The notes under the pieces: model-generated
What the model saw: the letters and a program-made list of their open reading frames with translations, nothing else
Database searches by the model: none
What the model was told of the DNA's origin: nothing
From: Mesocentrotus franciscanus
Lineage: Eukaryota; Echinodermata; Echinoidea; Camarodonta; Strongylocentrotidae
DNA: 64,000 bases
Direction: 5' to 3'
Assembly (NCBI GenBank): GCA_037976565.1
Contig: CP137674.1
Location: 7,421,789-7,485,788 of the forward strand
Translations under genes and position numbers: made by a program
Shown: positions 44,602 to 56,392 of the stretch, in pieces
Numbering within the stretch: the stretch's first letter is position 1
Layout: every line of letters starts with the position of its first letter

Positions 44602-46096
44602 GTGAGTTTCAATCTCTTTGTCTGCAATAACCATGATAACCCAGCAGAAATTAATAAGGCCCTGTCATGTCTTCAGGCTTCACAAACGTCATTATCATTT
44701 ATTATTATTAATATTAATATTATTTATGAAAAAAATTGAAATTATGGTTATGACTCATGGCCAAATCAGCATTATTTTAAACTGGTTTATATTTTCTGCT
44801 GGGGTGTGACGTGTGATGTGTTGTTTACATTTTTAAAATCGGTGTGTATATTATATTTTATAATTATATAGATCTCTAGACTAGTCTAGATCTAGGCCTA
44901 CACCAGTGCCCGGCCCAGCCTAGCCCAGGCCTCAAAATACAAGGCATTATTTAGACAAGGGGCACTTTTTACATAAAAATAGAACTGGCACAAAAGTGGC
45001 AGCCTGCATAGTCAAGCTATCACCAATTTTAATATGGACTTTGTTTTAGAAAAGCCTGCAAAGCTATCGCCAATTTTTTAAATGACAGCGAAGCTATCAC
45101 CAATTTTTTTAATTACGGCGGACACGGCGAAGCTATAGGCCTAGCCAATTTTTGAAATGACGGCAAAGTTATCGCCAACTTTTTAAGTTGACATTTTTTC
45201 CAAAACAATTAAGTGGTTGGTTCTGTGGCTGCCGTAGGTCGACTTTGTTATTGAAATTTTTCCGAGAAATTAACAAATACAGCAGAGCTAGTTCTCGCCA
45301 ATTTTAAAATGATGGTGAAGCTATCGCCAACTTTTATGTTGACATTTTGTCCAAAACAATTGAGAATTGGTGGTTGGTTGTGGGGCTGCCGTAAGTCGAC
45401 TTCATTTGTGACATTTTTCATAGAAATTAACAAATACAGCGAAGCTCACGCCAATTTTAAAATGACGGTGAAGCTAGCTATCTTCAATTTTGGAATGACG
45501 GCAAAGCTATCGCCAACTTTTTACGTTGACATTTTTTCCAAAACAATTAAGTGGTTGGTTCTGTGGCTGCCGTAGGTCTACTTTGTTATTGAAATTTTTC
45601 TGAGAAATTAACAAATATACCGAAGCTCTCGCCAATTTTTAAAATGATGGTGAAGCTATCGCAAACTTTAATGTTGACATTTTGTCCAAAACAATTAAGA
45701 ATTGGTGGTTGGTTGTGGGGCTGCCGTAAGTCGATTTCATTTTTGAAATTTTTCAGAGAAATTAACAAATACAGCGAAGCTCACGCCAATTTTTAAAATG
45801 ACGGTGAAGCTATCTTCAATTTTCGAATGACGGCGAAGCTATCGCCAACTTTTAGTATGGACTTAGTTTCTGAAACATTTTAGAGAAATTTGAAAAGATG
45901 GCAAAGCTATCGCCAATTTTTGAAATGACGGCGAAGCTATCGCCAACTTTTAATATGAATTTTTTTTTGGAAACATTTTAGAGAAATTTGAAAAGACGCC
46001 AAAGCTATCTGAAAATTTTGAAATGACGGCGAAGCTATCGCCAATTTTTGATATGAACTTTGTTTTTGACCTAGTGTTTTATCTTCTTTTTTCCAG
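44602..46096 (+). repeat. intron with GGCGAAGCTATCGCC-type tandem repeat
   Basis: From about 45000 to 46070 the intron is a degenerate array of units reading TGACGGCGAAGCTATCGCCA followed by ATTTTT-AAA. GGCGA and TCGCC are self-complementary around AGCTA, so each unit can form a small hairpin. A longer duplication is superimposed: the 345-bp stretch with TTGGTTCTGTGGCTGCCGTA at 45216 recurs at 45553, and TTGGTTGTGGGGCTGCCGTA at 45373 recurs at 45710. The short open frames here are products of the repeat. The 3' splice site is TTTTTTCCAG at 46096. Confidence 0.85.
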
Positions 46097-49000
46097 AACC
46101 ATCTGATATCCCTCAGCAACCTAAGAAGCCGTGTAGGAGTCTACGATCTCGGCGCTCATCTACCAGCTTTAGACGATCAGAACATGTGCTTCCATCTGAG
46201 TGTATCATATGCCAAAAAGTCATTAAAGATGTGTACAAGCACGGAAAGAGGACCAAAGAAACTCTGACTTCATGCCAGTATGTTGACGGTGGCAAATTAC
46301 TACAACAAGCAATCAATGAACAGAACACTAGGATTCTCAGACTGATCCAAAAGCAAGACTGTGTAGCCATAGAGGTGAAGTACCATGCAACATGCTTCAG
46401 AAATTTTACGAGACCACTCACCAGGAAAGAAAACCAGCAACCTCAGCCAGACAGATTGTACAGTTTGTCTTTCAACAAGTTTTGCAAAGATGTAATAGAA
46501 GACAAACTAATAGCTGACAAGAAGGTTTTGGAGCTCATCGCATTGAAAAGAAAATTTGTCAAAACTGTAAAAGAAGTTGAGGGTAAGGATATTGCCTCAT
46601 ACAAAACCTACAATCTAAAGCAGCGTCTTCAAAATCTGTACCCTTCACTTCGCTTTGTGCAGCCCAAAAACAGGAATGAAAGTGAAATTGTCTTTATTAA
46701 TGACCTTTCAACAGAGTCACTTTTCACAGATGACAGAGCATGCATTGATGAGCCATCAGATAGGTTTGACACAGACACCGACTCTGAAGAGGACAGCTAT
46801 TTCCTGCCAAGAGCCAGGGACTCGGAGCCAAATCTAAGTGATCGCTACACATCTGCCATTGTGCTCAAGAAAGAGATAGATGACATTCGAAGGAGACCAT
46901 GCCATGGCCACCAAATTCATTTCATCTTAATCAAGACAAAGCTGAGAGTATTGTACCCATGAAACTCTATAATTTTCTTGCGTGGATGACAGGTCTTTCA
47001 GAAGAACCCACAGATGAGAAATTTGTACATGTGTCTGAAGACAAACATCGTCGCATCCTTTCGATATCTCAAGACGTGATATACTTGGCTTCAAAGGGAA
47101 GAAAACCAATGCCAAAACACACCTCCCTTGCCATGGCTGTTCGACATCTCACCGGCTCGGCCCAACTGATTGGTCTTCTTAATGGTTTTGGTCATGCAAC
47201 ATCTCATACTTCGGCACTTGAACATGACACTGCATTGGCCAAGCAGGAAATCCGTACTGGTGGATCCAAGTTGCCGTCATGCCTCCAAGAAAGTGTTTTT
47301 ACAACACTTGTGTGGGATAACAATGACTTTGGTGAGGAGACACTCTCAGGAAGGGGCACTACACACAATACCAACGGCATTGCAATTCAGCACAGACCAG
47401 CTGCAAGTTCATGTCCCATGGACTCAACAAACGACAGGCAAAAGACAGTAAAAAAGACCAGAGAGCGCACTCTACAGGCTCCTGAGGAAAGGCTTGTACC
47501 ATTTTTTGGGAAGAAGAAGGCCAGTCCAAGCAGTTTGGGTTCCAACACAAAGCTAGAGAAGACCCAGCATGCCGCACCAGTCATTCGAGCAAGAAAATCA
47601 GATGATGGTTACTTTATAACCAAGTCTTCAGCTTCAGATGATGGTCGTCTGCTGCCGGGATGGACTGGTTATAACCAGATGCTGATCACGCTTGTTCCCG
47701 AAGGCTACAATTGCATATCTGCCCGTAATAGATGCATCGCCAACTGAAATGAATGCAGTTAACACCATCTTGCACAGAAGCATAGAGATTGCAGATTCGC
47801 TGAAGTTAGGCTCCGTCGTGGTAGTTGTGGACCAAGCCATATATGCCAAAGCTCAGTCAGTCAGATGGCAAACACCTCTCTTCATGGAACGAATTGTGCT
47901 AAGGTTGGGTGCATTTCACACAGCTATGACTTTCCTCGCTTGCATTGGTACAAGGTTTAGAGATGCAGGTCTTGAGGATATCCTGATAGAGTCGGAAGTG
48001 CTTGCTGCTGGTTCAGTAAACGGAGTAATGAATGGGAGACATTACAACAGAAGTATCAGATGTCACAAACTGATGTCTGAAGCGCTTCACCTACTACGTT
48101 GGCAATCGTTCATAGATTCAGTAACAGAGGATGAGGCTAAAGTCTACAGAGACTTCATCGGAGACTGCAAGATTCATTCCCAAGCCAAATCTATGCAGAT
48201 AAACTGGACAGTGATGAATTTGATGAGCTGATGAAAGCGTATGCCGAATACGTTGAAGAGAAGAAGAAGACGAGTGGAACATTTGCTTGTTGGTGTTCAT
48301 ATTTAGATATGGTCGACACACTGTTGCAATTTACAAGAGCAACTAGAGAAGGAAATTGGGATTTACATCTAGCAGCCATCAGAGCAATGTTGCCGTGGAT
48401 GTTCAGCTACAATCGGACCAATTACTCCCGATACTTACCCATCTACTGGATGGAGATGCATGAGCTGGCTCGTACTCATCCGGACATTCACAAGGAATTC
48501 CAAGACGGAAACTTTGCAGTGCAACGGCAGGAGGCCTATGGTTTTGCGGGAGTTCCATGTGACCAAACCATAGAGCAAACCGTGAACAGAGATTCAAAGA
48601 CAAGAGGGGGATTGAAAGGTTTCACAGTGAATAAAGGAGCAGTCGGCAGGTGGACAGTGGGACATCATGAAAGAGCAGCAATCATGAGACAGTGCGAGGA
48701 GATGGCAGGAAAAGGGCAGCGAGCTGCATTACGTAAAGATCTGACAGAAGGTCGCATGAAAAGAGATAAGGAAGATGTGCGGCGCATCATGGAAACCGTT
48801 ACCAGCCTCGCCAATCCATTTGAAGATGTTACATGTACATGTAGTGAGATCGTTCATCTAGCTTCAGGTGTTGTGGCATCATCAGATGTTTCCACAGATC
48901 TGATGGTAGCAGAAGTTAAAGGAGATGCAGCTTTTACAAGCTACTGTCAAGAGCGACTGCAAGGCAATGATAAATCCATTCAAGACACGCTGCCCAAGTC

Positions 49001-50635
49001 AAAACTGAAAACCTTCAGCAATTTGGCGAAGAGATCTGTATCAAGAGTCAATGGAAAAGAAGTGGTACTGAAGAGCGACAGAGATCTATTTGCCCGCCTT
49101 GTTATAATTGGGAAAACAAGGCAAATTGATTTGCGAAACATGATGACCTATTCTCTCGGCCCACTGCCACTAGCATTAGCCAAAACGATGGATGCTTGAT
49201 GAAAACAAATAAAGCAAGGCTTCTTCACATCCTAGAAGATTTGTCTCCTCCATTAGATGAAACTGCGTCTGACATAGAACCATGTCAGCCACCTAAAGGC
49301 GGCATTTGGATCGTTGATGGCATGGCACTCCTTCAGCAGATGAATACCAAGAATATGCCAAAGACCGTAGGTCAAGTTGCTGCAAAAATCATGAATCGGC
49401 TAATCAATATGTGTTACCAAAACCAGTCATCGTGCATTCATTTTGTCACCGACACATATCCAGAGCATAGTATCAAGAACGCTGAGAGGAAAAGGAGAGC
49501 TGCAAGCGGATCACAAAGGGTTAAAATAACAAGACCAGACCAGAACACACCGAAACAGTGGAAAAAGTTTTTGGCAAATAGTCAAAATAAACAGCAGTGG
49601 GTCAACTTCCTGATTACAGAGTGGCAGAAATACAATGCAGAACAACTCAAAGGCATTCAGTTAGTTGTTGCACACGACGATAGATGCCACATGATTGCTG
49701 CAGATACCAATGGAACTGTGATGTGTACGCAAGTTGATGCATTGTGTTGTGACCATGAAGAGGCTGATACACGCATGTTATTGCACGCAAAATACATCGC
49801 TGACACAACTAGCAGTACTCCTGCCATTATCCGGTCTCCAGACACAGATGTCTTTGTTTTGGCTGTAGCTCTGTCACGACAGATTAGTTCTCCACTCTAC
49901 TTCTATACAGGCAAGGAAGATAAGGCAAGAACCATAGATGTAAGAGCAGTGCAACAGCAACTTGGGGATGAGCTGACTGATGCGCTTATTAGTTTCCATG
50001 CTTTTACAGGATGTGATTCTGTAAGCTCGTTTTATGGCAAAGGGAAGCAGATGGCATTTAATTTGCTGCAGAAGAACACAGGTTATGCTCAAGCATTTAA
50101 GGAGCTTGGCAATGAGCTTGATGTCCCCGCAGATGTGTCCAGTGGTTTGGAGCGTTTCCTGTGTGTACTTTATGGGCACAAGGATGTGACATCAGTCAAC
50201 GAGGTGCGGTACCTTATGCTAAAGACAGCTACCAGAACGGAGAGCATTATGCCACCGAACCAGGACTCACTGAAGAAACACATACAGCGTGCAAATTTCC
50301 AAACCAGTATATTCAAGAAGAGCCTTGAACCACTCCAAGATATGCCATCTCCTGTAACCAACGGATGGAAAATGGATGGTAATGATCTCGTAATTGATTG
50401 GATGGACCTTGCACCGGCACCTGATAGTGTGCTGGAACTGGCATTTTGTAAGTGCAAGAAATCTAAGTGCATCTTGGGCAAAGCTGATGAAGAGTGCTGC
50501 GTTAATCAGGGTCTTGTGTGCACAGATCTGTGCCAATGTAACAAATGTGACAATATGGAACGGCATCCCAATGAAAATGTGGAGGATGAAGAAGCTGGTG
50601 ATGAAGCTGAGGAAAACGAAAATGAGGAAGATTAA
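46097..50635 (+). CDS. large Cys/His-PIN-CXC gene, exon 2 (four frameshifts)
   Basis: The coding potential is about 1,510 codons. It starts with a second Cys/His module (CIICQKVIKD, then KYHATCFRNFTRP, about 46201-46423). The central part contains LYNFLAWMTGLS, a W-D-N-N-D...H-N-T-N-G-I-A-I-Q motif (about 47313-47392), IAYLPVIDASPTEMNAV, and VNRDSKTRGGLKGFTVNKGA (48581-48640). Then follows a PIN/FEN-like nuclease-type domain (WIVDGMALLQQM at 49308-49343; CDHEEADTRMLLHA; SPDTDVFVLAVAL; FHAFTGCDSVSSFYGKGK near 49994-50047). The end is a CXC-like cluster (CKCKKSKCILGK...CTDLCQCNKCDN, 50448-50553) and an acidic tail. The frame changes near 46897, 47694, 48180 and 49184. No in-frame nonsense codon lies between these points when the correct frame is followed. 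I recognise the family as multi-copy in marine invertebrates but know no function or name. It could be a mobile-element protein or a lineage-expanded nuclear protein. Confidence 0.75.
49184..50635 (+). CDS. PIN/FEN-like nuclease and CXC segment (part of exon 2)
   Basis: This is the last uninterrupted frame, about 483 codons. Acidic residues sit where metal-binding residues of PIN/FEN nucleases would be: the D of VDGMALL, the E-E-x-D of HEEADTR, the D-x-D of SPDTDV and the D of TGCDSVSSF. The T-G-C-D...F-x-G-K-G-K string sits where FEN-family nucleases have their helical DNA-binding element. The C-terminal C-x-C-x2-x2-C pattern resembles tesmin/TSO1-type CXC domains, which bind DNA. The nuclease call is inferred from motif order; no structure or search was available. 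Confidence 0.6.
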   Translation, partial: NDGCLMKTNKARLLHILEDLSPPLDETASDIEPCQPPKGGIWIVDGMALLQQMNTKNMPKTVGQVAAKIMNRLINMCYQNQSSCIHFVTDTYPEHSIKNAERKRRAASGSQRVKITRPDQNTPKQWKKFLANSQNKQQWVNFLITEWQKYNAEQLKGIQLVVAHDDRCHMIAADTNGTVMCTQVDALCCDHEEADTRMLLHAKYIADTTSSTPAIIRSPDTDVFVLAVALSRQISSPLYFYTGKEDKARTIDVRAVQQQLGDELTDALISFHAFTGCDSVSSFYGKGKQMAFNLLQKNTGYAQAFKELGNELDVPADVSSGLERFLCVLYGHKDVTSVNEVRYLMLKTATRTESIMPPNQDSLKKHIQRANFQTSIFKKSLEPLQDMPSPVTNGWKMDGNDLVIDWMDLAPAPDSVLELAFCKCKKSKCILGKADEECCVNQGLVCTDLCQCNKCDNMERHPNENVEDEEAGDEAEENENEED

Positions 50636-50639
50636 TTGA

Positions 50640-52870
50640 AAGTATTGGTACAGGAGTGTAGACCCCTAATGTTGTAGTTTACATGTCATTCCCAGTTCAT
50701 GAGCATCTTGTCTGTGCTGTTTTGGGGGCACAATGTATCTTCAAACTTGTATGTTTGGAGTTGGAGCAAGAGTGTATTACCAATTTAATACAACAAATAT
50801 CTTGAAGAAAGTTAGTAAGTAATAAGCTAGGGCTTTTGATTTGATTTCTATTAAGTTTCTTGCATGTACCAGTACATGTATGTAAACAGTAATTTTAAGG
50901 TGTTACAAGTTTCAGGCCACACATTATTTGGTGCAGACACATGGTACGGTACTTGGATTAAAAGCTCTTACTTTAGGGAGTTTAGGTTATGCTAATCCTT
51001 GCATTGAGTTTCGACGTAATGTAAATGCATATTTGTAATGAGCGAACAAGTAAAAGCCAGGTGCTGATTGACTTTATGTCCAAACTACTAGCAAGAAGCA
51101 TGTAGCAGTTTAAACCAAGTGTTTATATTTGTGGAACCTAATTCAATTTAATTCACAATTGTGGAGGCAACCCAGGAAGGCAATTGGCAGATCATGAATA
51201 CAATATTTTCAATTGTACAATGTTAATAATCTAATTTATAACACATTATTGTCCTGACTATATGCGGTCAGGTAACTCAGTTGATTCACAAGAAGCAAAC
51301 ACGAAAAAGATCTTTTGATGTCAGGGATATCTTTATTATTTTATTATCAATGCTATAGGTACTGAACTATCCACAATTTCATGTAATTGAAATAGTTAGT
51401 ATTCTTATTTTCATATAATGATTTGTTGGACCTATTTGAGACCATCAGTATAACATTTCCGCCGTTCATATTGAGCATTAAATGTATGCAATATTTTTCA
51501 ACATTAACAGGCTCTATAGATAACAACAAATATATATAACAAAGTTAAAATGAACAAAAGCCCGATCATTGTGAAACTTTTTTTGGTCAACTTCTCTAAT
51601 ATTTCTTATTCAATTTGGGAATTAAAAAAAAAATTATGAGCATGATTTTTATATCCCTATGCTTCCTTTGCAAATTATGTTCAAAATAACCAACCTTTCA
51701 TGAATAGACATATACAAATGTATGGGTTTGACTGGGGTGTTTTACATTTACATTATGTGTACCTGTAATATAAAAATATACTAAATATATGTAAAGATAT
51801 AATTTGAGTGCTGGAAAAGTGTTTTTATTTCCTAGGAATACAATAAAAATTTCTCTCCAGGATGCCAAAATTTAATCTCCCAAGGTTTGAATGTCAATAA
51901 ATTTTCCACTTTTTATTTTATCAAGAGGCAAACATTTCCCTTCAAATGTCAAGGAACGATGTCCCACAGTTCCCAATTTATTCCAGACCTGATAATTATA
52001 TTGATTAATTGAGAAGAATTGTATCAAGGAAAGCAAAATGAATAATTTCGCTAACAGTAATATTACCAGTAACGTACTATTGTACTTGCATTGGATTCTC
52101 ATTTGTTTCATGCATATTTTGCAATTTTGAAGCATTGCCAAGATTTCTAGTCAAAATAAAACTTTATTAAGTTCAAATGTATGGGTCATTCCAAACTTTC
52201 CATCACACTCTTTGGACACTTGGTCTAATCCAAATATTTAAAATCTATGAATTCCTCAACAAACTTTATCATAGCTTTTTTGGCCATTTTCCTATCAACA
52301 TATTTTAGAACATTTTCTCTGAACCAAAAGATTTTTTTTAAACATAAGATAACAAATGACTTGACAAATCTTATCAATGTTTCATAATCATTTTAATTCC
52401 ATCAATATTTATGTAAAAACTTTGTTTACAATCTTTGCAATTCAAGTTCATTGCATTTGTAAATTACAACATAGGCCTACCATAGTTCTGACTTCACTGG
52501 CAAGTATTAGAAAAAGTACCCGGTCATAAGTTATTTGTAGATAAATGTCATTGACAAAATGGTAGTAATACATTTTACATAATGAATGAAATTAAAGTAA
52601 ACAAAGAAGAATATAATTTATTTGTGATTTTGGTATAAATTTGTTGTTAGGTTTCTCCTTGAAATTTCCTCATTCCACCAAAATTGTTTGTATTGTTCTA
52701 AACTGGTGCTATGCAGACCATGAGCAGTGTTGCTGTCTAGTAGCCTATTAACAAAGTTTTGAACAGCAATATATTTTTGTGGGAAGTGGAGAATAAACTA
52801 ATAGCAACAATAATGATGATTTAATTGGAAGGAGTTAATTTGCACAGTTGAGGAAACTCAATAAGACATG
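50640..52870. other. 3' flank of the large gene, no feature seen
   Basis: This is AT-rich sequence, probably 3' untranslated region and then intergenic. AATAAA-type words occur (for example AATACAATAAAAATT near 51837), but no polyadenylation site can be fixed. Confidence 0.35.
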
Positions 52871-52879
52871 TTGAATTAA

Positions 52880-53160
52880 ATAAGGTAAAATATGACGAAA
52901 GAGGGAAAAGGAAATATCCAACAATGATGAAGGAGAGAGGGAAAGGAAGGAGAAAACAAATGGGGGAAAAAAGATTTTTAAAAGGAGACATGAAGAGAGA
53001 AGAAAAAACGTGTGTGTGATGAGAGAGATGGAGATAGATAAGAGAGAGAGAAGGAGAGAGAAAAGGATAGAGAGAGAAGGAGATAGATGAGAGAGAGAGA
53101 GAAAAAGATAGAGAGAGAAGGAGATAGAGAGAGAGGAGAGAAAAGGGAAGAGTTAAAGGA
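52880..53160. repeat. GAGA-rich simple repeat
   Basis: GAGAGAGAGAAGGAGA runs are interspersed with ATAGA. The minus-strand open frames of 118 and 72 codons over this stretch are low-complexity artefacts. Confidence 0.85.
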
Positions 53161-53677
53161 GTGACATAAATATACAAACGGATGGTAACTTAACAAGATG
53201 CAAGAAATAACATAATTGGGGCTTTACAAGACTCGTCTTGATGACATGCTGAAATAGAAAAACATGGGAAATTGCAATTAGTGTTTTCAAGTTCATCAAC
53301 AGCATAACAAATAATTAATTGCACAAGAAAAATCACACCTGACCAGTCTCATAGAGGTCTGAAATAAATATTTTGCAAAAAATAATCAAGAAATAGCAAC
53401 TTTGAATCCCTTTTGAATCAGCAATAGCTCATTTTACCATAGTTGGCGCTAGTCTTTTTCAAGGAATTCTTGTTAAAATGCTAAAAAACTAATTAGCGGA
53501 TTATCTCATTAACGGGTGTACGAAATTTGGAGAACAAAGCTTTTTTCTCATCAGCAACTTCATCACAATCAATTAGTATAGTTAGTTTTCTCTGCCAATG
53601 ATGGGACTACGAAACTTCTTTTTTGAATGGTTAACTTGCCCTTGCCCCACAGTCTAAAAGTATAGGATAACCGAACT

Positions 53678-53773
53678 CGCCCATGTGCACGGCCGTATGA
53701 CACAACGTATGTATTATATGCATGTAGAGCTGTTAACTGAAGTTAGAAACCCAAAATAATAAAACACACTAAA
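53678..53773. repeat. 96-bp direct repeat, right copy, with 21-bp flanking duplication
   Basis: This is identical to 43838-43933. It is bracketed by the same 21 bases on both sides (53657-53677 and 53771-53791, core GTATAGGATAACCGAACT). Three bases (AAA) can belong to either the repeat or the duplication, so the target duplication is 18-21 bp. This looks like an insertion of a copied 93-96-bp piece at a staggered break, with the left copy or a common relative as template. Confidence 0.92.
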
Positions 53774-53791
53774 GTATAGGATAACCGAACT

Positions 53792-54419
53792 TTCAACTTT
53801 GTTTGGGTGACATTTCCGAGCATCCGAATGCTTCCGAAGACGTTGCTTCCAAGACCTATGATGCCGAAGATGACGTTCTGTGTGACGTCACAGGTCTACT
53901 AAATAAAATAATAAAATTCACTTTTGGCTCAGATATATACTGTTTCGTATGTTTTTCAGCGTTTTAACCCTCTTGAAACCATTCTAAGGCGTTCCATGCG
54001 ATACAATGTCAAAATGTTGGCTACAACATACATATCTGGGGCATTTTAGGTCATTACCTGGTATTTTTCTACGAAAGTAATTAAGAGTGTTCCGTTAAAG
54101 CCCTAGTCGTGTGGTGCGCCACCTACCGGTGGTTCCGGGAACATTGCGTCCAGACTTTTCGCTAAACTGGATATACGGTTATCTACTACTACTAGTGTTA
54201 CTGTTAGTGGACACTAAGGCCCATTAGTGACTATAAAAACATATGCTCTTCCTGGCTATTTGGGAATGTGTCAGTTTGCAACAGAAATGGAGAAACGCGC
54301 ATTTTGTTGAAAATCATGTGATGTCACGAACATTTATAAATCACTTGTATGGAATTGAAAATAAGTCATGGTTTAATTTTATTTGGGGGGCTAGCGCCCC
54401 ACCAGTAAGCCAGTGTTGA

Positions 54420-54451
<32 letters not shown>

Positions 54452-54881
54452 ATTCTCCGCTTTGACTGGCCCTGTTAATAAAGCCAATACATTCCTTATG
54501 ATTGTGTAACGCTGAAATATTATTCATATATTATTTCATGTCGATCTATTTACAAAGCGCAGTGGGGTTAATCCTTTGTCAGTACACCTTTATCATTTGA
54601 CAATGATACATATTTTCCCCTCTATTTGCCTATTTCTGCATGCGTGAAAAGTATCGTTGGCTTTGTAAAGGCATTCGTGGTGTCAGGTTCGGTTTAGTTT
54701 GGTTGATATTTATTTAGACGCCATCTTGATTTGCACAAATCACCAGTACATTATCGAACAGTTCTTCTTCAGGCGAAGTTTAAACAACAAAGAACAGCCA
54801 ATCGAGGAGGTGAAATATCTTTCGGACTTCAAAATACGAAGGTAAGAACAGCAACTTAGAAGTGTAGGAAGCGAACTGGGG
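53792..54881. other. intergenic with (AC)n microsatellite
   Basis: A GTGACGTCAC palindrome (CRE-type core) occurs at 53881-53890. An (AC)n run occupies 54419-54450. GGGGGGCTAGCGCCCCACC at 54386 resembles the GC-rich ends of the minisatellite elements. No gene. Confidence 0.4.
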
Positions 54882-55725
54882 GTGTGGACCAGTGGCGTAC
54901 CTGGCATACCTCGTCAGGGGGCAAGCGATTTGGACGAGCAAGGGGGGTGTTGGGGTGTGGAAGGGGGTGAAGGGGGACTAGGGGTTGTCCCAATAACACA
55001 GTAGGGATCTTGTCGATATTAATATTTGCGATCGGGCGACTTCATATCTTTGGTCTATTTGATTTAAAAGAAAAAATTATCATTAAAAAAAAAAAGTTAA
55101 ATGTATTGAATTTTGACAAAATCAGTGGTTAACATATAACTGGTAATGACAATGTTTCTATTAACGTACTTCTATTATTCCTCTTTGAAGAAGCTATTGA
55201 CATATTATGTTCCCAATTCTGCATATTTGAAGATGTAAAAAAGTGTATTTGACATTGAATTGAATTGTATTGATTTGCATTTGTTTCATTTCCACATGCA
55301 CAATTAAAACTAATGAATATTCCGAATAGGCATCTATTCACTCAATAAAAATAAATGTAGTAAAGTGAGAAAAAAATGTAACAGTAAAATGATATATCAC
55401 TAGATATAGGAGAAATCACGCACTGGGAGGGTACATACAGAGGCGGATCCAGCCGGCGGCGAGGGGGGGATTCGTAAGAAAATATTTAGCGGTGTTCCGC
55501 GCTTGCACGGACAGGGAGATGTGCCCCTGAGAAGCTGAAGAAAAATCGAATTTTAAAACTCGGTTCGTGCGATTTGGTGTATAGTTTCCTAGTATCTCAG
55601 GTATCACTTGATTGTCAAAATCAGTCAGTACAAGACTAGGACAGCAGTTGGGATGGGCAGACAGCAATCACTTGCGTCGGGCTTCAGCTTCAAACACCTT
55701 ACATCAGGCCCGGGGAACGTTTTTC

Positions 55726-55932
55726 AAAGTGGGTGGGGGCTAAAGCATTTACGACTAGGTAGAGCGTAGCGAGCGAAGCGAGCGGAGTGTAAATTGGCGT
55801 GGGGTCCAGGGTGGAGCCCCGGAAATTCAGAGGTTTTAGCAGGCCAGGGGCGGCGGAGCGTCATTCAAAGTGGGGGAGCACCAACAATAAAGGGCGCTTT
55901 CCGGGAAAGGGGACACCTATAAAGGGAAACCT
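55726..55932 (+). repeat. GGAGCCCC family fragment and first 120-bp duplicate
   Basis: AAAGTGGGTGGGGGCTAAAG and ACGACTAGGTAGAGCGTAGC are followed by GTGTAAATTGGCGTGGGGTC, as in the 40-kb element. The stretch 55812-55932 (AAATTCAGAGGTTTTAGCAG to CACCTATAAAGGGAAACCT) is repeated at 56400-56512. Confidence 0.8.
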
Positions 55933-55984
55933 GTACCACGGAATAGGTCTGAATTAACTAACCACATGCGTCATTTGTATCAGC

Positions 55985-56392
55985 ATTTATGGCAAAATCA
56001 GTGGGAAACAATAAATAAAGGTAGATTCTTATTTCAGATCCATCCATATATAACGAGACTTATTAACTTATATGTTTTTTGTAGAAAAGATGAATGATCA
56101 TTACATCACATGGTAAAAGGAAAATGCACATTAAATTATTACAAATTCAGTATTAATAAACATGAAAATGGCCTTTGTGATTTTTGTCATGAAACTGAAA
56201 CAATCGAACATTATTTAATGGTTTGTAAGAAACATGTATGAGAGAGGATCGGGTTGTTTCAAGGTTGAAAATTAAAGATAAGAGTTTAAAGAATTTACTG
56301 GGGAATGAAGATCATCTGCACGCTCTGTTGGCTTTCATAAAAGTCACAGATAGATACCACTCATTATAGAATTATGTAAAGGTCTAAACGCG
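55985..56392 (+). pseudogene. non-LTR retrotransposon C-terminal fragment
   Basis: The translation gives NQWETINKGRFLFQIHPYIT, then KGKCTLNYYKFSINKHENGL and CDFCHETETIEHYLMVCKKH, with a stop at about 56095. It matches the post-RNase-H zinc-knuckle region of the LINE fragment at 41.15 kb and lies between the two 120-bp duplicates. Confidence 0.75.

Noticed and set aside
49874..50566. Minus-strand frames of about 100 codons
   Set aside because: They are antisense shadows of the nuclease/CXC coding segment.
52821..53196. Minus-strand frames of 118 and 72 codons rich in Ser and Leu
   Set aside because: These are translation of a GAGA microsatellite and not a membrane protein.
43838..53773. LTR retrotransposon with 96-bp LTRs
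   Set aside because: The repeats lack a TG...CA outline, there is no reverse transcriptase or integrase between them, and only one copy has a flanking duplication.
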